Assembly: GCA_045544035.1 (NCBI GenBank) | Contig: JAZPYE010000017.1 | Coordinates: forward strand, 1-64,000 | DNA: 64,000 bases | Origin: SIG587 sp045544035 | Lineage (GTDB): Bacteria > Bacillota > Clostridia > Oscillospirales > Acutalibacteraceae | Reading direction: 5' to 3' | In this document: piece after piece, positions 6,971 through 15,256 of the stretch | Layout of the letters: every line of letters begins with the position of its first letter | How positions within the stretch are numbered: the stretch's first letter is position 1 | The notes under the pieces: generated by a model | Database searches by the model: none | What the model was told of the DNA's origin: nothing | What the model saw: the letters and a program-made list of their open reading frames with translations, nothing else | Made by a program: the position numbers and the translations under genes

Positions 6971-7495
6971 ATGGACACTTTTTTTGAACAAATCGTTGCA
7001 ATGAGAAAGGGCGCAAAATCAATTATTCTCATTCTTTTAATTCTTGTTGCGGCACTGGTTATCGGTGCAGCCCTTATGATTTTATCAATTTTCCAAATGT
7101 CACTTGCAGGTATTGTTTTCCTTGCCGTTGCAGGTGTTTTTTACGGCGCGTATCGCCTTATTGCCCTTTTGAACGTTGAGTATGAATATATTTTAACCAA
7201 CGGCGAAATGGATATTGATAAAATCACAAACCGCAGTTCAAGAAAAAGACAAATAACCTTTAGTTTAAAGGATGTTTTGAGAATTGAAAAATACGATTTT
7301 TCAAACCCCGTTGTGGTTCAGGGCGCAAAAACTGAGGTCTACTGCAATAAGGGTGATGAAAACGCCTGCTTTGTGCTTATTGACCACAAAAGTCACGGCA
7401 AAACCATTGTGGTTTTTTCTCCAAATGAAAGAATGCGCCAGGGAATGAGCGGCTTTATTCCCCGAATTATAGGCGGCGATTTCTTTAAAAAATAA
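6971..7495 (+). CDS. Conserved clostridial membrane protein (DUF6106-like)
   Basis: A 174-residue protein with two adjacent membrane helices (about 17-38 and 42-65), then a soluble C-terminal domain. This domain (EYEYILTNGEMDIDKI, then RSSRKRQ) resembles bacterial PH-like domains that follow a short membrane anchor. The gene sits 19 bp upstream of the NAD(P)H-hydrate repair gene in the same direction and is probably co-transcribed with it. The family name is a tentative recollection; the function is unknown. Confidence 0.65.
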   Translation: MDTFFEQIVAMRKGAKSIILILLILVAALVIGAALMILSIFQMSLAGIVFLAVAGVFYGAYRLIALLNVEYEYILTNGEMDIDKITNRSSRKRQITFSLKDVLRIEKYDFSNPVVVQGAKTEVYCNKGDENACFVLIDHKSHGKTIVVFSPNERMRQGMSGFIPRIIGGDFFKK

Positions 7496-7514
7496 TTTCT
7501 AAAGGGTGGTTTTT

Positions 7515-9041
7515 ATGAAAGTATTCACCTCTTTGCAAATTAAAAACATTGAAGATGCTACCGTGCTTCGCGGCATTTCAAAGCTTCGTTTGATGGAAAA
7601 CGCAGGCTCTGCCGCCGCTCGGGTTATAAGAGAAAAATTTGATATAACCTCCAAAAAAACAGTGGTGGTGGCAGGTTGCGGCAACAACGGCGGCGATGGC
7701 TTTGTGGTTGCCCGCAAGCTTTATGAAAACGGCGGTAACGTTGAGGTAATTCGCCTTTTAGGGCTGCCTCAAAGCGAAAACGCCTCGGAAATGTGCAAAA
7801 AGCTTATGGAAACGGGCGTGCCCATTCACGATTATTTTGACAATGTCGCAATGTCAAAAGCCATTCTTAAAAGTGCCGATATTATCGTTGATGCGGTTTT
7901 CGGTATAGGTTTAAATCGGGCGCCCGACACCTCGGTTTCAGAGGCCTTTTCATTCATTTCATCCCTTCCTGCCTTCCGCGTTGCCATTGATGTTCCAAGC
8001 GGGGTTTATGCCGACAGTGCAAGGGTGCATACCAGCGTTATAAAGGCCGATTTAACGGTCAGCTTTATCGGTTTTAAATTTTGTCACATTTTGCCGCCTG
8101 CCTCCTCCTTTTGCGGTGAGTTGGTAAACTGTGCTATCGGTGTGGCTGATGATGTTTTGGATTATATTGAAGGCTGCCCCGAAACAATTGAGCCAAGTTT
8201 TGTTTTTAAAAGGGACAAAAACGCGCATAAGGGAACCTTTGGTAAGGCTTTGCTTGTAACAGGCTCTTACGGTATGGCAGGCGCCACCGTTTTAAGCCTT
8301 AAGTCAGCCCTGCGGTCAGGCGTTGGTCTCGGCATTTGCGCTCTGCCCGAAAAGATTTACCCCATTGTGGCAGGCAGTGTGCCAGAGGCGGTTTATATTC
8401 CTTGTCCCACAAATGTAAACGGCGGTTTTGCCGCCAACACCTATTTCGCAATTAAAAACGCCATAGAGTCGGCCGACTGCATTCTTTTCGGCTGTGGCGT
8501 AGGTAACACAAACGATACCGTAACACTGCTTCGTGACATTTTAGAGAATGCAAAAAGCCCCGTTATTATTGATGCCGATGGCATAAATGCCCTCTCTCGT
8601 AACATAGATATTATTAAACAGTCGGCAGTAAAAATTATTTTAACACCCCACCCCGCCGAAATGGCAAGACTTTGTAAGGTAGGCGCCGAGGAAATAAATT
8701 CCAACAGAATTTATTTTGCTAAAAAACTTGCTCACGAGCTTGGTGTGACCGTTGTGCTCAAAGGCGCCAACACCATTGTCGCAACCGAGGATGAAAAGGT
8801 TTTTGTAAATATGACAGGAAACCCCGGCATGGCAACGGGCGGCAGCGGCGATGTTTTAGCAGGAATGATGGCGGGTCTTATCGCCTCTGGCGTTCTGCAT
8901 GAAAATGATGCCGTTTGCGCGGCGGTTTATCTCCACGGTTTGGCAGGGGATAGGGCGGCGCAAAAGCTTAGTGAGACCTCACTTTTGCCAAGCGATATAA
9001 TTGATAATCTGCCCCCACTGTTTAAAAACCTTGAAGGGTAG
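7515..9041 (+). CDS. nnr: Bifunctional NAD(P)H-hydrate epimerase / ADP-dependent dehydratase
   Basis: A 508-residue metabolite-repair enzyme. The N-terminal YjeF domain (about 1-210; GCGNNGGDGFVVARKL and DAVFGIGLNR) epimerises damaged NAD(P)H hydrates. The C-terminal ribokinase-like domain (about 225-505; HPAEMARL and NPGMATGGSGDVLAG) dehydrates the S-form using ADP or ATP. Both catalytic halves look intact and the length is normal for the fused form. The ATG is preferred because AAAGGGTGG lies at proper distance; a GTG three codons earlier would overlap that site. It is likely co-transcribed with the membrane protein upstream and the lipoprotein downstream. Confidence 0.95.
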   Translation: MKVFTSLQIKNIEDATVLRGISKLRLMENAGSAAARVIREKFDITSKKTVVVAGCGNNGGDGFVVARKLYENGGNVEVIRLLGLPQSENASEMCKKLMETGVPIHDYFDNVAMSKAILKSADIIVDAVFGIGLNRAPDTSVSEAFSFISSLPAFRVAIDVPSGVYADSARVHTSVIKADLTVSFIGFKFCHILPPASSFCGELVNCAIGVADDVLDYIEGCPETIEPSFVFKRDKNAHKGTFGKALLVTGSYGMAGATVLSLKSALRSGVGLGICALPEKIYPIVAGSVPEAVYIPCPTNVNGGFAANTYFAIKNAIESADCILFGCGVGNTNDTVTLLRDILENAKSPVIIDADGINALSRNIDIIKQSAVKIILTPHPAEMARLCKVGAEEINSNRIYFAKKLAHELGVTVVLKGANTIVATEDEKVFVNMTGNPGMATGGSGDVLAGMMAGLIASGVLHENDAVCAAVYLHGLAGDRAAQKLSETSLLPSDIIDNLPPLFKNLEG

Positions 9042-9050
9042 AGAAGCGCC

Positions 9051-9551
9051 TTGAAAAGAATTTTATCTCTTGTTTTTTCTCTTATTTTCCTTTGCGGCTG
9101 TGCGGCTAAAACGACAAATGTTAAACCCGTTTTAAGCGGCATTGCCTTTGATGCGAAACTAACCTTTTATAACGAGGTGTTTGAGTGTTCGGCTGAAATT
9201 TCAAAGGATAATACACTCACCCTCACCGTAAATGAGCCTCAAACCATAAAGGGAATGAAACTAACAGTAAAAAAAGACCATCTATCTGCCGAATTTAAAG
9301 GGCTAACCTACACACCGAAAACCGAAAAATTACCTTTTGCCAATGTGGCCCAGGTGCTCTATTCCGCCCTGTCCGATGCGGTTTATCGAAATCCAACGGT
9401 GAAACAGCAGGATAACACATTCTTTATTGAATCGGCAAAAAATGAGAAGTATTATAAAATCACACTAACCGAGGCAGGCTTTCCCATTTGCGTTGATGTC
9501 CCCTCCGCCGCTCTAACGGCAGAATTTAGCAATGTTAGTATCATAAAATAG
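9051..9551 (+). CDS. Putative lipoprotein
   Basis: A 166-residue predicted lipoprotein starting with TTG. The N-terminus has a basic start (KR), a hydrophobic stretch and a lipobox-like LCGC with the lipidated Cys near residue 17. The mature part is beta-rich with alternating polar and hydrophobic residues and no recognised domain. It follows the nnr gene by 9 bp, ends the operon and is followed by a strong terminator. Function unknown; the lipobox is acceptable but not ideal, with Cys at -2. Confidence 0.75.
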   Translation: MKRILSLVFSLIFLCGCAAKTTNVKPVLSGIAFDAKLTFYNEVFECSAEISKDNTLTLTVNEPQTIKGMKLTVKKDHLSAEFKGLTYTPKTEKLPFANVAQVLYSALSDAVYRNPTVKQQDNTFFIESAKNEKYYKITLTEAGFPICVDVPSAALTAEFSNVSIIK

Positions 9552-9554
9552 AAA

Positions 9555-9580
9555 AACCCCGTGAGGAAACTCACGGGGTT
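9555..9580. terminator. Bidirectional terminator between convergent genes
   Basis: An 11-bp stem AACCCCGTGAG with GAAA loop. It separates the plus-strand lipoprotein gene from the minus-strand aspartokinase gene and can serve both. Confidence 0.88.
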
Positions 9581-9594
9581 AAATTTTAGTTTAA

Positions 9595-10803
9595 TTAACC
9601 AATAAACTTATCGTGGATTGCGGTAACGGCGTGGTCGTTATCGGCCAGGTCAATTAAAACCGAAATCTTGATTTCGCTGGTGGAAATCATCTGAATGTTG
9701 ATGCCTGCATCAAAGAGGGCTTCAAACATTTTAGCGGCAACGCCGGGGTGGCTTTCCATACCTGAGCCAACGATGGAAACCTTGGCAACCTGCTCATCGT
9801 GAACAATTTTTTGATACTTAAGGGAATCCTTAAGCTTTTCGATGGCGGAAATAGCCACGGGATACTGCTCTGTTGAAACGGTGAAGGAAATATCCTTTGT
9901 GCCGTCACGGCCAACAGACTGCAGAATGATGTCAACGTTAACCTTAGCCTGTGCTAATTCATTAAAAAGTTTAAAAGCAACACCGGGGGTGTCCTTAAGG
10001 CCTACAACCGAAATACGGGATACATTTTTATCACTGGCAACGCCACGAATTAACATTTTTTCCATTTTAATAATCTCCTTCACAATGGTGCCGGGTTTCT
10101 TTTCCAAACTTGAAAGAACCTCAAGCTCAACATTATATTTTTTAGCCATTTCAACCGAACGATTGTTAAGAACCTGTGCGCCCAAGGTGGCAAGTTCTAA
10201 CATTTCGTTATATGTTATCTCATCCATCTTTTGTGCAGTTGGAACCTTTCTTGGGTCGGCGGTGTAAACACCATCAACATCGGTGTAAATCTGACAAAGG
10301 TCGGCGTGGAGTGTTGCGGCAATTGCAACGGCGGAAGTATCAGAGCCGCCACGACCGAGGGTTGTGATGTCATCATAACGGTTAACGCCCTGAAAGCCTG
10401 CGACAATGACAATGTGTTTTTTGGAAAGTTCGGCGCGAAGCCTTTCGGGGTTTACACGCTTGATTCTGGCAAGGGAATAGTTAGAATCGGTTTCAAAGCC
10501 TGCCTGCCAGCCAAGAAGGGAAACAACGGGGTAGCCGAGCCTTTCAATTGCCATAGCAAGAATTGCGATGGAGATTTGTTCGCCTGCAGATAATAGCATA
10601 TCCATTTCTCTTTTGGAAGCGCCTGCGGGGTTAATTTCCTTTGCCTTTTCAATCAAATCATCGGTGGTGTCGCCCTGAGCGGAAACAACAACCACAACAT
10701 CATTGCCTTTTTTATAATCCTCAACGATTATGTTGGCAACATTCATAACTCTTTCGGCATTGGCAACCGAGCTGCCGCCGAATTTTTTTACAATCAGTGC
10801 CAT
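9595..10803 (-). CDS. lysC: Aspartate kinase
   Basis: A 402-residue monofunctional aspartokinase, phosphorylating aspartate at the head of lysine, threonine and methionine synthesis. The kinase domain begins with KKFGGSSVANAERV and contains TTLGRGGSDTSAVA. Two ACT regulatory domains occupy about 260-400 (ISVVGLKDTPGVAFKLF and VSIVGSGMESHPGVAAKMF), so feedback inhibition by lysine or threonine is likely. It is last in an ACT protein-hom-lysC operon, 13 bp after hom, with GGAGG before the ATG. No lysine riboswitch is visible. Confidence 0.97.
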   Translation of the reverse strand: MALIVKKFGGSSVANAERVMNVANIIVEDYKKGNDVVVVVSAQGDTTDDLIEKAKEINPAGASKREMDMLLSAGEQISIAILAMAIERLGYPVVSLLGWQAGFETDSNYSLARIKRVNPERLRAELSKKHIVIVAGFQGVNRYDDITTLGRGGSDTSAVAIAATLHADLCQIYTDVDGVYTADPRKVPTAQKMDEITYNEMLELATLGAQVLNNRSVEMAKKYNVELEVLSSLEKKPGTIVKEIIKMEKMLIRGVASDKNVSRISVVGLKDTPGVAFKLFNELAQAKVNVDIILQSVGRDGTKDISFTVSTEQYPVAISAIEKLKDSLKYQKIVHDEQVAKVSIVGSGMESHPGVAAKMFEALFDAGINIQMISTSEIKISVLIDLADNDHAVTAIHDKFIG

Positions 10804-10816
10804 AAAATTTCCTCCT

Positions 10817-12046
10817 CTAGTCTAAAACGTGAAGCACTTTTGCAATTTTATCTTCAAAATTAGAAATCTTTTTGGTTAAGACCTCTTCAATGTCATATTC
10901 GGTAAGGAATGCAAGTTCGTTTTCCCGAACGCCCTCAATAATAACCGTATCTTCTCCAAAAACGGCGCAAACGGCATTTTTGGTTTCGCTTACATTCTCT
11001 GTGTTTAGGCGAACAAAAAGCTTGGAAAGGGTTTTTTTGCCGTCACAAACATAATTTTTGTCACCATCAGCCCAGGAAAGATATTTTCTTGCAACCAGGT
11101 GCTTAACGCAGTCGATAACATCGGCAACAACGGCGCTGGCGGTGGGGGATTTTCCCGCGCCCCTGCCATAGAACATAACCTGACCGATAGCATCACCGTA
11201 AACCATAACGGCATTGAACACATCGCTGACACCCGAGAGCATATTATCCTTGTTTATAAGGGCGGGGTAGACATTGGCAGTGATTTTGCCGTTGTCCATT
11301 TTCTTTGCGTGACCGATAAGCTTTATAACATAACCCAGCCTTTCGGCATAGGCTGCATCAAACAAATCAATTTTAGTAATTCCCTCGGTTTGCACCTGCT
11401 CGGGATAAACATGCTTGCCAAAGCCAAGGGAAGCAAGAATACAAATTTTGCGGCAGGCATCGTGTCCCTCAACATCGGCTGTGGGGTCTTTTTCGGCATA
11501 GCCAAGGTCTTGCGCCTGCTTTAGGGCATCCTCAAAGGAAACCTTTTCCTTAATCATTTTGGTGAGGATAAAGTTTGTGGTGCCGTTTAAAATGCCCACA
11601 ATTTCACTCAGCTCATTTGCGGCAAGACACTGAGCAATGGGGCGAAGCACGGGAATACCGCCGCCAACACTTGCTTCAAAAAGGAAGTTAACGTTTTTCT
11701 CGTTCGCAATTTGCAAAAGCTCGGCTCCCTTTGCGGCAACAAGCTCCTTGTTTGAGGTAACAACGCTCTTTCCGCTGTGCAGGCAGGCCTTAACAAAATC
11801 ATAGGCAGGATTAATGCCGCCCATAACTTCGACCACAACCCTTATTTCAGGGTCGCGGAGAATGATATTAAAATCCTTAATGAATTTATCGGAATAGTAA
11901 AGATGGCTGAAATCCTTTAAATCTAAAATGTATTTAACATTGATTTCATTTTTTGCCTTTTGAGCAATGGCATCCCAGTGTTCAAGCAGAATTTCAGCAA
12001 CGCCTGAACCAACAACGCCGTGACCCATTATTGCAACTTCAATCAT
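10817..12046 (-). CDS. hom: Homoserine dehydrogenase
   Basis: A 409-residue NAD(P)-dependent enzyme reducing aspartate semialdehyde to homoserine. The N-terminal Rossmann motif GHGVVGSGVAE, the catalytic domain (GGGIPVLRPIAQ, LNGTTNFILTKM, YAEKDPTADVEGHDA with substrate-binding Glu/Asp/Lys) and a C-terminal ACT domain (about 330-405) are all present. It lies 14 bp downstream of the ACT-domain gene and 13 bp upstream of lysC, linking the first and third steps of threonine and methionine synthesis in one transcript. The start follows AAGGAGGG. Confidence 0.96.
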   Translation of the reverse strand: MIEVAIMGHGVVGSGVAEILLEHWDAIAQKAKNEINVKYILDLKDFSHLYYSDKFIKDFNIILRDPEIRVVVEVMGGINPAYDFVKACLHSGKSVVTSNKELVAAKGAELLQIANEKNVNFLFEASVGGGIPVLRPIAQCLAANELSEIVGILNGTTNFILTKMIKEKVSFEDALKQAQDLGYAEKDPTADVEGHDACRKICILASLGFGKHVYPEQVQTEGITKIDLFDAAYAERLGYVIKLIGHAKKMDNGKITANVYPALINKDNMLSGVSDVFNAVMVYGDAIGQVMFYGRGAGKSPTASAVVADVIDCVKHLVARKYLSWADGDKNYVCDGKKTLSKLFVRLNTENVSETKNAVCAVFGEDTVIIEGVRENELAFLTEYDIEEVLTKKISNFEDKIAKVLHVLD

Positions 12047-12060
12047 TATTATTTCCCTCC

Positions 12061-12501
12061 TTAATGCGACTTGACCGAAATGACGCCATCAATGGACTTA
12101 ATCATTTGTGGGAGCTTTGAAAGCTCAACGGTTAGATTATCTGTTTTAAACATTATAGAAACTGCGGCAGTGCCATCAACAGGCAGACTTTGGTTAACCG
12201 TTAAAATGTTAGCCCCAACCTTGTATAGAAATGAGGTGAGATTAGAAAGCTTGCCTGCATTGTTTGAAAGAACAATGCTCAGTGACATTGTGTTGGAATC
12301 ATTTTCACCGCTATAGGAAAAAACGCAGTCCTTATATTTATAATATGCGCTTCGTGAAACGCCTGCTTTTTTAATAGCTTCGCTAATGCTGGCGGCCTCT
12401 CCGCGGGCAAGCATCTCCTTTACAATAAGCACGTTTTTAAAAACGGCAGGAAGTGCCTCGCTTTTAACAAGTAAAAGGTCGTAATCGCTCAAACTGTACA
12501 C
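12061..12501 (-). CDS. ACT-domain regulatory protein (UPF0735 / PheB family)
   Basis: A 146-residue protein. The N-terminal helix-turn-helix-like segment contains AIKKAGVSRSAYYKYKD, and the C-terminal ACT domain (about 72-145) begins SLSIVLSNNAGKLSNL. The family is called PheB in some Bacillus annotations and is commonly next to hom and thr genes, suggesting amino-acid-responsive control. The apparent start is GTG at the extreme 5' end; an in-frame TTG three codons in lies at better distance from GGTAGGTG, so the true start is uncertain by a few residues. First gene of the ACT-hom-lysC operon. Confidence 0.88.
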   Translation of the reverse strand: MYSLSDYDLLLVKSEALPAVFKNVLIVKEMLARGEAASISEAIKKAGVSRSAYYKYKDCVFSYSGENDSNTMSLSIVLSNNAGKLSNLTSFLYKVGANILTVNQSLPVDGTAAVSIMFKTDNLTVELSKLPQMIKSIDGVISVKSH

Positions 12502-12523
12502 CTACCAAAAACATTTGTATTCA

Positions 12524-12552
12524 ATTATAAACCACTGCACCGTTAATTTCAA
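12524..12552 (-). promoter_or_regulatory. Promoter of ACT-hom-lysC operon
   Basis: On the minus strand TTGAAA, 17-bp spacer, TATAAT, only about 20 bp upstream of the first start codon. This leaves no room for a riboswitch or T-box leader. Confidence 0.72.
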
Positions 12553-12678
12553 CCTTTTTTTCAAAAAAAACGACACTTTTTTTATTTTTGTAAAAAGGCA
12601 CAAAAAAATGCCGAAAATATCGAAAATAGAGGCACACTAATACAAAATGTTTTTAAATAAGGAGAGGAAAAATCTATC

Positions 12679-13740
12679 ATGACCACCGAAAACAAAAGAA
12701 ATTTTTTAATTAACATAGCCTTTGCGGCTGTCATTGCGCTAATGTTGTTTTTAGTTTTGAAATTTGCCGCAGCCTACCTTTTCCCGTTTTTTATCGGTGT
12801 CGCCCTTGCGGCACTCACCCAAAAGCCGGCCAGCATTTTGGCAAAAAGGCTCAAGGTTAAAAGTGGCACCCTTGCCGCAATAATGGTGCTGCTCATTTTT
12901 GTTTTGCTGGTTGCGGCTGTATTTATTATGTTGTCCCGCTTTTATTCGTTTTTAACAGGATCTTTTTTATCCTTAAAGGATTTTCTGCCCCGTTTAAGCC
13001 AAATACTGTCGGGTATTTCCCAAAAAATCACCGAGTTTTTCGATGGTTTTAATATAGAACTTTTTGCGGCGGCAAGAGACACCACGGTTTTAAGCACCTT
13101 TTTTGAAAATGCAATCCACACCCTAATCGAGGCGCTGAGCACCTTTGCCGCAAGGGTGGTTGCAGGTCTTCCCTCAATGCTTTTTTCCCTTGGCGTTACG
13201 GTGGTTGCCAGTTGTTATATTGCCAAGGATTATGAAAAAATCAAAAAATATGTTAAGGACATTGTGCCCGAGCGATTTATTAGTCGCTACATTGAACTAA
13301 GGGAGGTTATCCTTAATGGGGTTTTAAAAATGGGCAAGGGTTATTCGATTATGTTTCTAATCACCTTTTTTGTCCTTGCGCTTGGATTTTTGATTTTAGG
13401 GCAAAAGAACTTTTTTATGCTTGCTTTTGCCATTTCGGTGGTGGATGTTTTACCCATCCTCGGCACGGGCACAGTGTTGCTGCCCTGGGCAGTGACGGAG
13501 CTTGCTTTCGGCAGAACCCTGCCTGCTGTGGGACTTTTTTTAATTTACATTACCGTAACCGTGCTTCGCCATGTGTTAGAGCCTAAAATAATTGGAAAAC
13601 AAACAGGACTTCACCCGATTTTGTGCCTTGCGGCAATGTTTGTGGGGCTTAGAAGCGTGGGCTTTTGGGGGCTCATTGTTTTCCCTTTGGCACTTACGGT
13701 GTTAATTAAGCTTTTAAGAAGCGGAAAAATCAAAATTTAA
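12679..13740 (+). CDS. ytvI: YtvI-like membrane protein (AI-2E/PerM transporter family)
   Basis: A 353-residue polytopic protein of the AI-2E exporter/PerM superfamily, closest in character to the sporulation protein YtvI. Two hydrophobic segments lie at about 10-47, another at 62-90, then a central soluble stretch (about 95-145) and five further C-terminal segments. The family signature region reads DVLPILGTGTVLLPWAV, followed by EPKIIGKQTGLHP. Transported substrate unknown. It stands as a single gene divergent from the ACT-hom-lysC operon, with AAGGAGAGG before the ATG. The YtvI name is an inference from length and motif. Confidence 0.82.
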   Translation: MTTENKRNFLINIAFAAVIALMLFLVLKFAAAYLFPFFIGVALAALTQKPASILAKRLKVKSGTLAAIMVLLIFVLLVAAVFIMLSRFYSFLTGSFLSLKDFLPRLSQILSGISQKITEFFDGFNIELFAAARDTTVLSTFFENAIHTLIEALSTFAARVVAGLPSMLFSLGVTVVASCYIAKDYEKIKKYVKDIVPERFISRYIELREVILNGVLKMGKGYSIMFLITFFVLALGFLILGQKNFFMLAFAISVVDVLPILGTGTVLLPWAVTELAFGRTLPAVGLFLIYITVTVLRHVLEPKIIGKQTGLHPILCLAAMFVGLRSVGFWGLIVFPLALTVLIKLLRSGKIKI

Positions 13741-13798
13741 ACTGTCAAAACATAAGGAAAAGACATAGAATGTACCAGCCCTCATAATAATATAAGGA

Positions 13799-14023
13799 GT
13801 GGTATTTACGGAAAAGATTTTGGTTGTAACAGGCACTGTAACCTATGCCGTAAAGGGCAGAGACCTGCTGCGTCGGCAGGGCTACAAGGCCGCAATTGAA
13901 AGGGTGACGGTAGGGGAGAGAATTGGCTGTGGTTATGGCATTCTCACTTTCGGTGACCCTGAAAAAATAAAGGAAGCACTAGAGCGCGGCAGGGTAAAAA
14001 TTCTGGAAATAAGAAAAGCATAG
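13799..14023 (+). CDS. DUF3343 putative Se/S carrier-like protein
   Basis: A 74-residue small protein of the DUF3343 type (Pfam Se_S_carrier), with a conserved cysteine in GCGYGI (about residue 41) and a final helix. The family is thought to relay sulfur or selenium, consistent with the cysteine desulfurase 12 bp downstream. The start is unusual. The only frame-opening GTG (13799) overlaps the AAGGAG ribosome-binding site itself, so it is unlikely to be used. The codon at ideal spacing is ACG (13808), giving residues (M)EKILVVTG, which matches how the family normally begins. No ATG exists in frame. Confidence 0.8.
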   Translation: MVFTEKILVVTGTVTYAVKGRDLLRRQGYKAAIERVTVGERIGCGYGILTFGDPEKIKEALERGRVKILEIRKA

Positions 14024-14035
14024 CAGGGACAAAAA

Positions 14036-15199
14036 ATGATATATTTCGATAACGCCGCAACCTCTTTTCCAAAGCCTGAATGTGTAATTTCGGCCACGGC
14101 TCGTGCCCTTAGGGAAAACAGCGCAAATCCCGGGCGGAGCGGTCACAAATTATCGGTTGATACTGCCGAAAAAATTTATTCAGCAAGGCAGGCGGTTGCG
14201 AATTTTTTCTCCTGCTCTGATGCAGAAAATGTAATATTCACCCAAAACTGCACCCATTCTCTAAACGCTGTTATAAAGGGCTTTTTAAAAAAAGGCGACC
14301 ATGTTTTAACATCAAATCTTGAACACAATGCGGTAATGCGCCCTATTTTTTCTCTTGCCGAAAAGGGGCTCATTACCTTTGATACTTTTGAGGCTTCACA
14401 TTTGAGCGATGAGGCAACGGTTGAAAATTTCAAATCAAAAATAACCCCGAAAACAAGGCTTTGTGTTTGCACAAATGCCTCAAATGTTACGGGACAGGTT
14501 CTACCCGTAAGGCAAATCGGCAGGGTGTGCAAACAGCAGGGAATTGCCTTTTGCATTGATGCCGCCCAAACTGCGGGAAGCGGTAAAATTAACCTTAAAG
14601 AGGACAATGCCGATTTTGTTTGCATAGCCCCTCACAAAAGCCTTTTTGCACCAATGGGAATTGGTATTCTAATTGCATTAGCGCCTCTTGATAATGTGCT
14701 TATTGAGGGGGGAACAGGGGGTAATTCAGCATCAAAATTTGTGCCGGAATTTTATCCCGAAAGACTGGAAAGCGGCACCGTTAATGTGCCCGCAATTTTA
14801 GGCCTTAAGGCGGGGATAGACTGCCTCGAAAGGCAAAATCCGCAAAAGCTTTATGAAAATGAAATGTCGGTTTTAAAACGGATTTATTCGGGGCTTTACA
14901 ACAATCCCAAAATTGAGCTTTACACCCCGTTTCCCGAAACGGGTAAATTTATGCCCGTTTTGCCCTTTAATTTTCACGGCGTGCACAGCGAAAAAACCGC
15001 CGCGGTACTAAACAGCTTTGGCATTGCAACAAGGGCGGGACTGCACTGCGCACCAACGGCTCACAGCGTGATGAAAACCCTCGAAACGGGCGCTGTAAGG
15101 GTGTCGGTTGGGGCATTTAACACACCTAGACAGGCCGATTACCTTGTAAGTGTGCTTAGTAGTGAAAATTTTATGAAAAAATTGCAAGATTTCCATTGA
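14036..15199 (+). CDS. Cysteine desulfurase-like class V aminotransferase
   Basis: A 387-residue PLP enzyme of the SufS/CsdA/selenocysteine-lyase group that removes S (or Se) from cysteine (or selenocysteine). It starts MIYFDNAATSFPKP, as expected. The cofactor loop CIDAAQTAGS and the PLP lysine in IAPHKSLFAP are visible, as is the C-terminal region RAGLHCAPTAHSVMKTLETG, whose cysteine is the likely persulfide site. Coupling with a DUF3343 partner suggests delivery of sulfur or selenium to a specific pathway rather than general Fe-S assembly; no scaffold gene is adjacent. Selenium versus sulfur cannot be decided from this sequence. Confidence 0.92.
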   Translation: MIYFDNAATSFPKPECVISATARALRENSANPGRSGHKLSVDTAEKIYSARQAVANFFSCSDAENVIFTQNCTHSLNAVIKGFLKKGDHVLTSNLEHNAVMRPIFSLAEKGLITFDTFEASHLSDEATVENFKSKITPKTRLCVCTNASNVTGQVLPVRQIGRVCKQQGIAFCIDAAQTAGSGKINLKEDNADFVCIAPHKSLFAPMGIGILIALAPLDNVLIEGGTGGNSASKFVPEFYPERLESGTVNVPAILGLKAGIDCLERQNPQKLYENEMSVLKRIYSGLYNNPKIELYTPFPETGKFMPVLPFNFHGVHSEKTAAVLNSFGIATRAGLHCAPTAHSVMKTLETGAVRVSVGAFNTPRQADYLVSVLSSENFMKKLQDFH

Positions 15200-15256
15200 T
15201 ATAATTCTTTATTTATGTTAAAATAAATTTAATAATTGGGTAAAGGACTGTAGACA

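Noticed and set aside
12502..12678. Lysine riboswitch or T-box ahead of ACT-hom-lysC
   Set aside because: The promoter lies about 20 bp from the first start codon, leaving no leader, and no conserved elements are seen.
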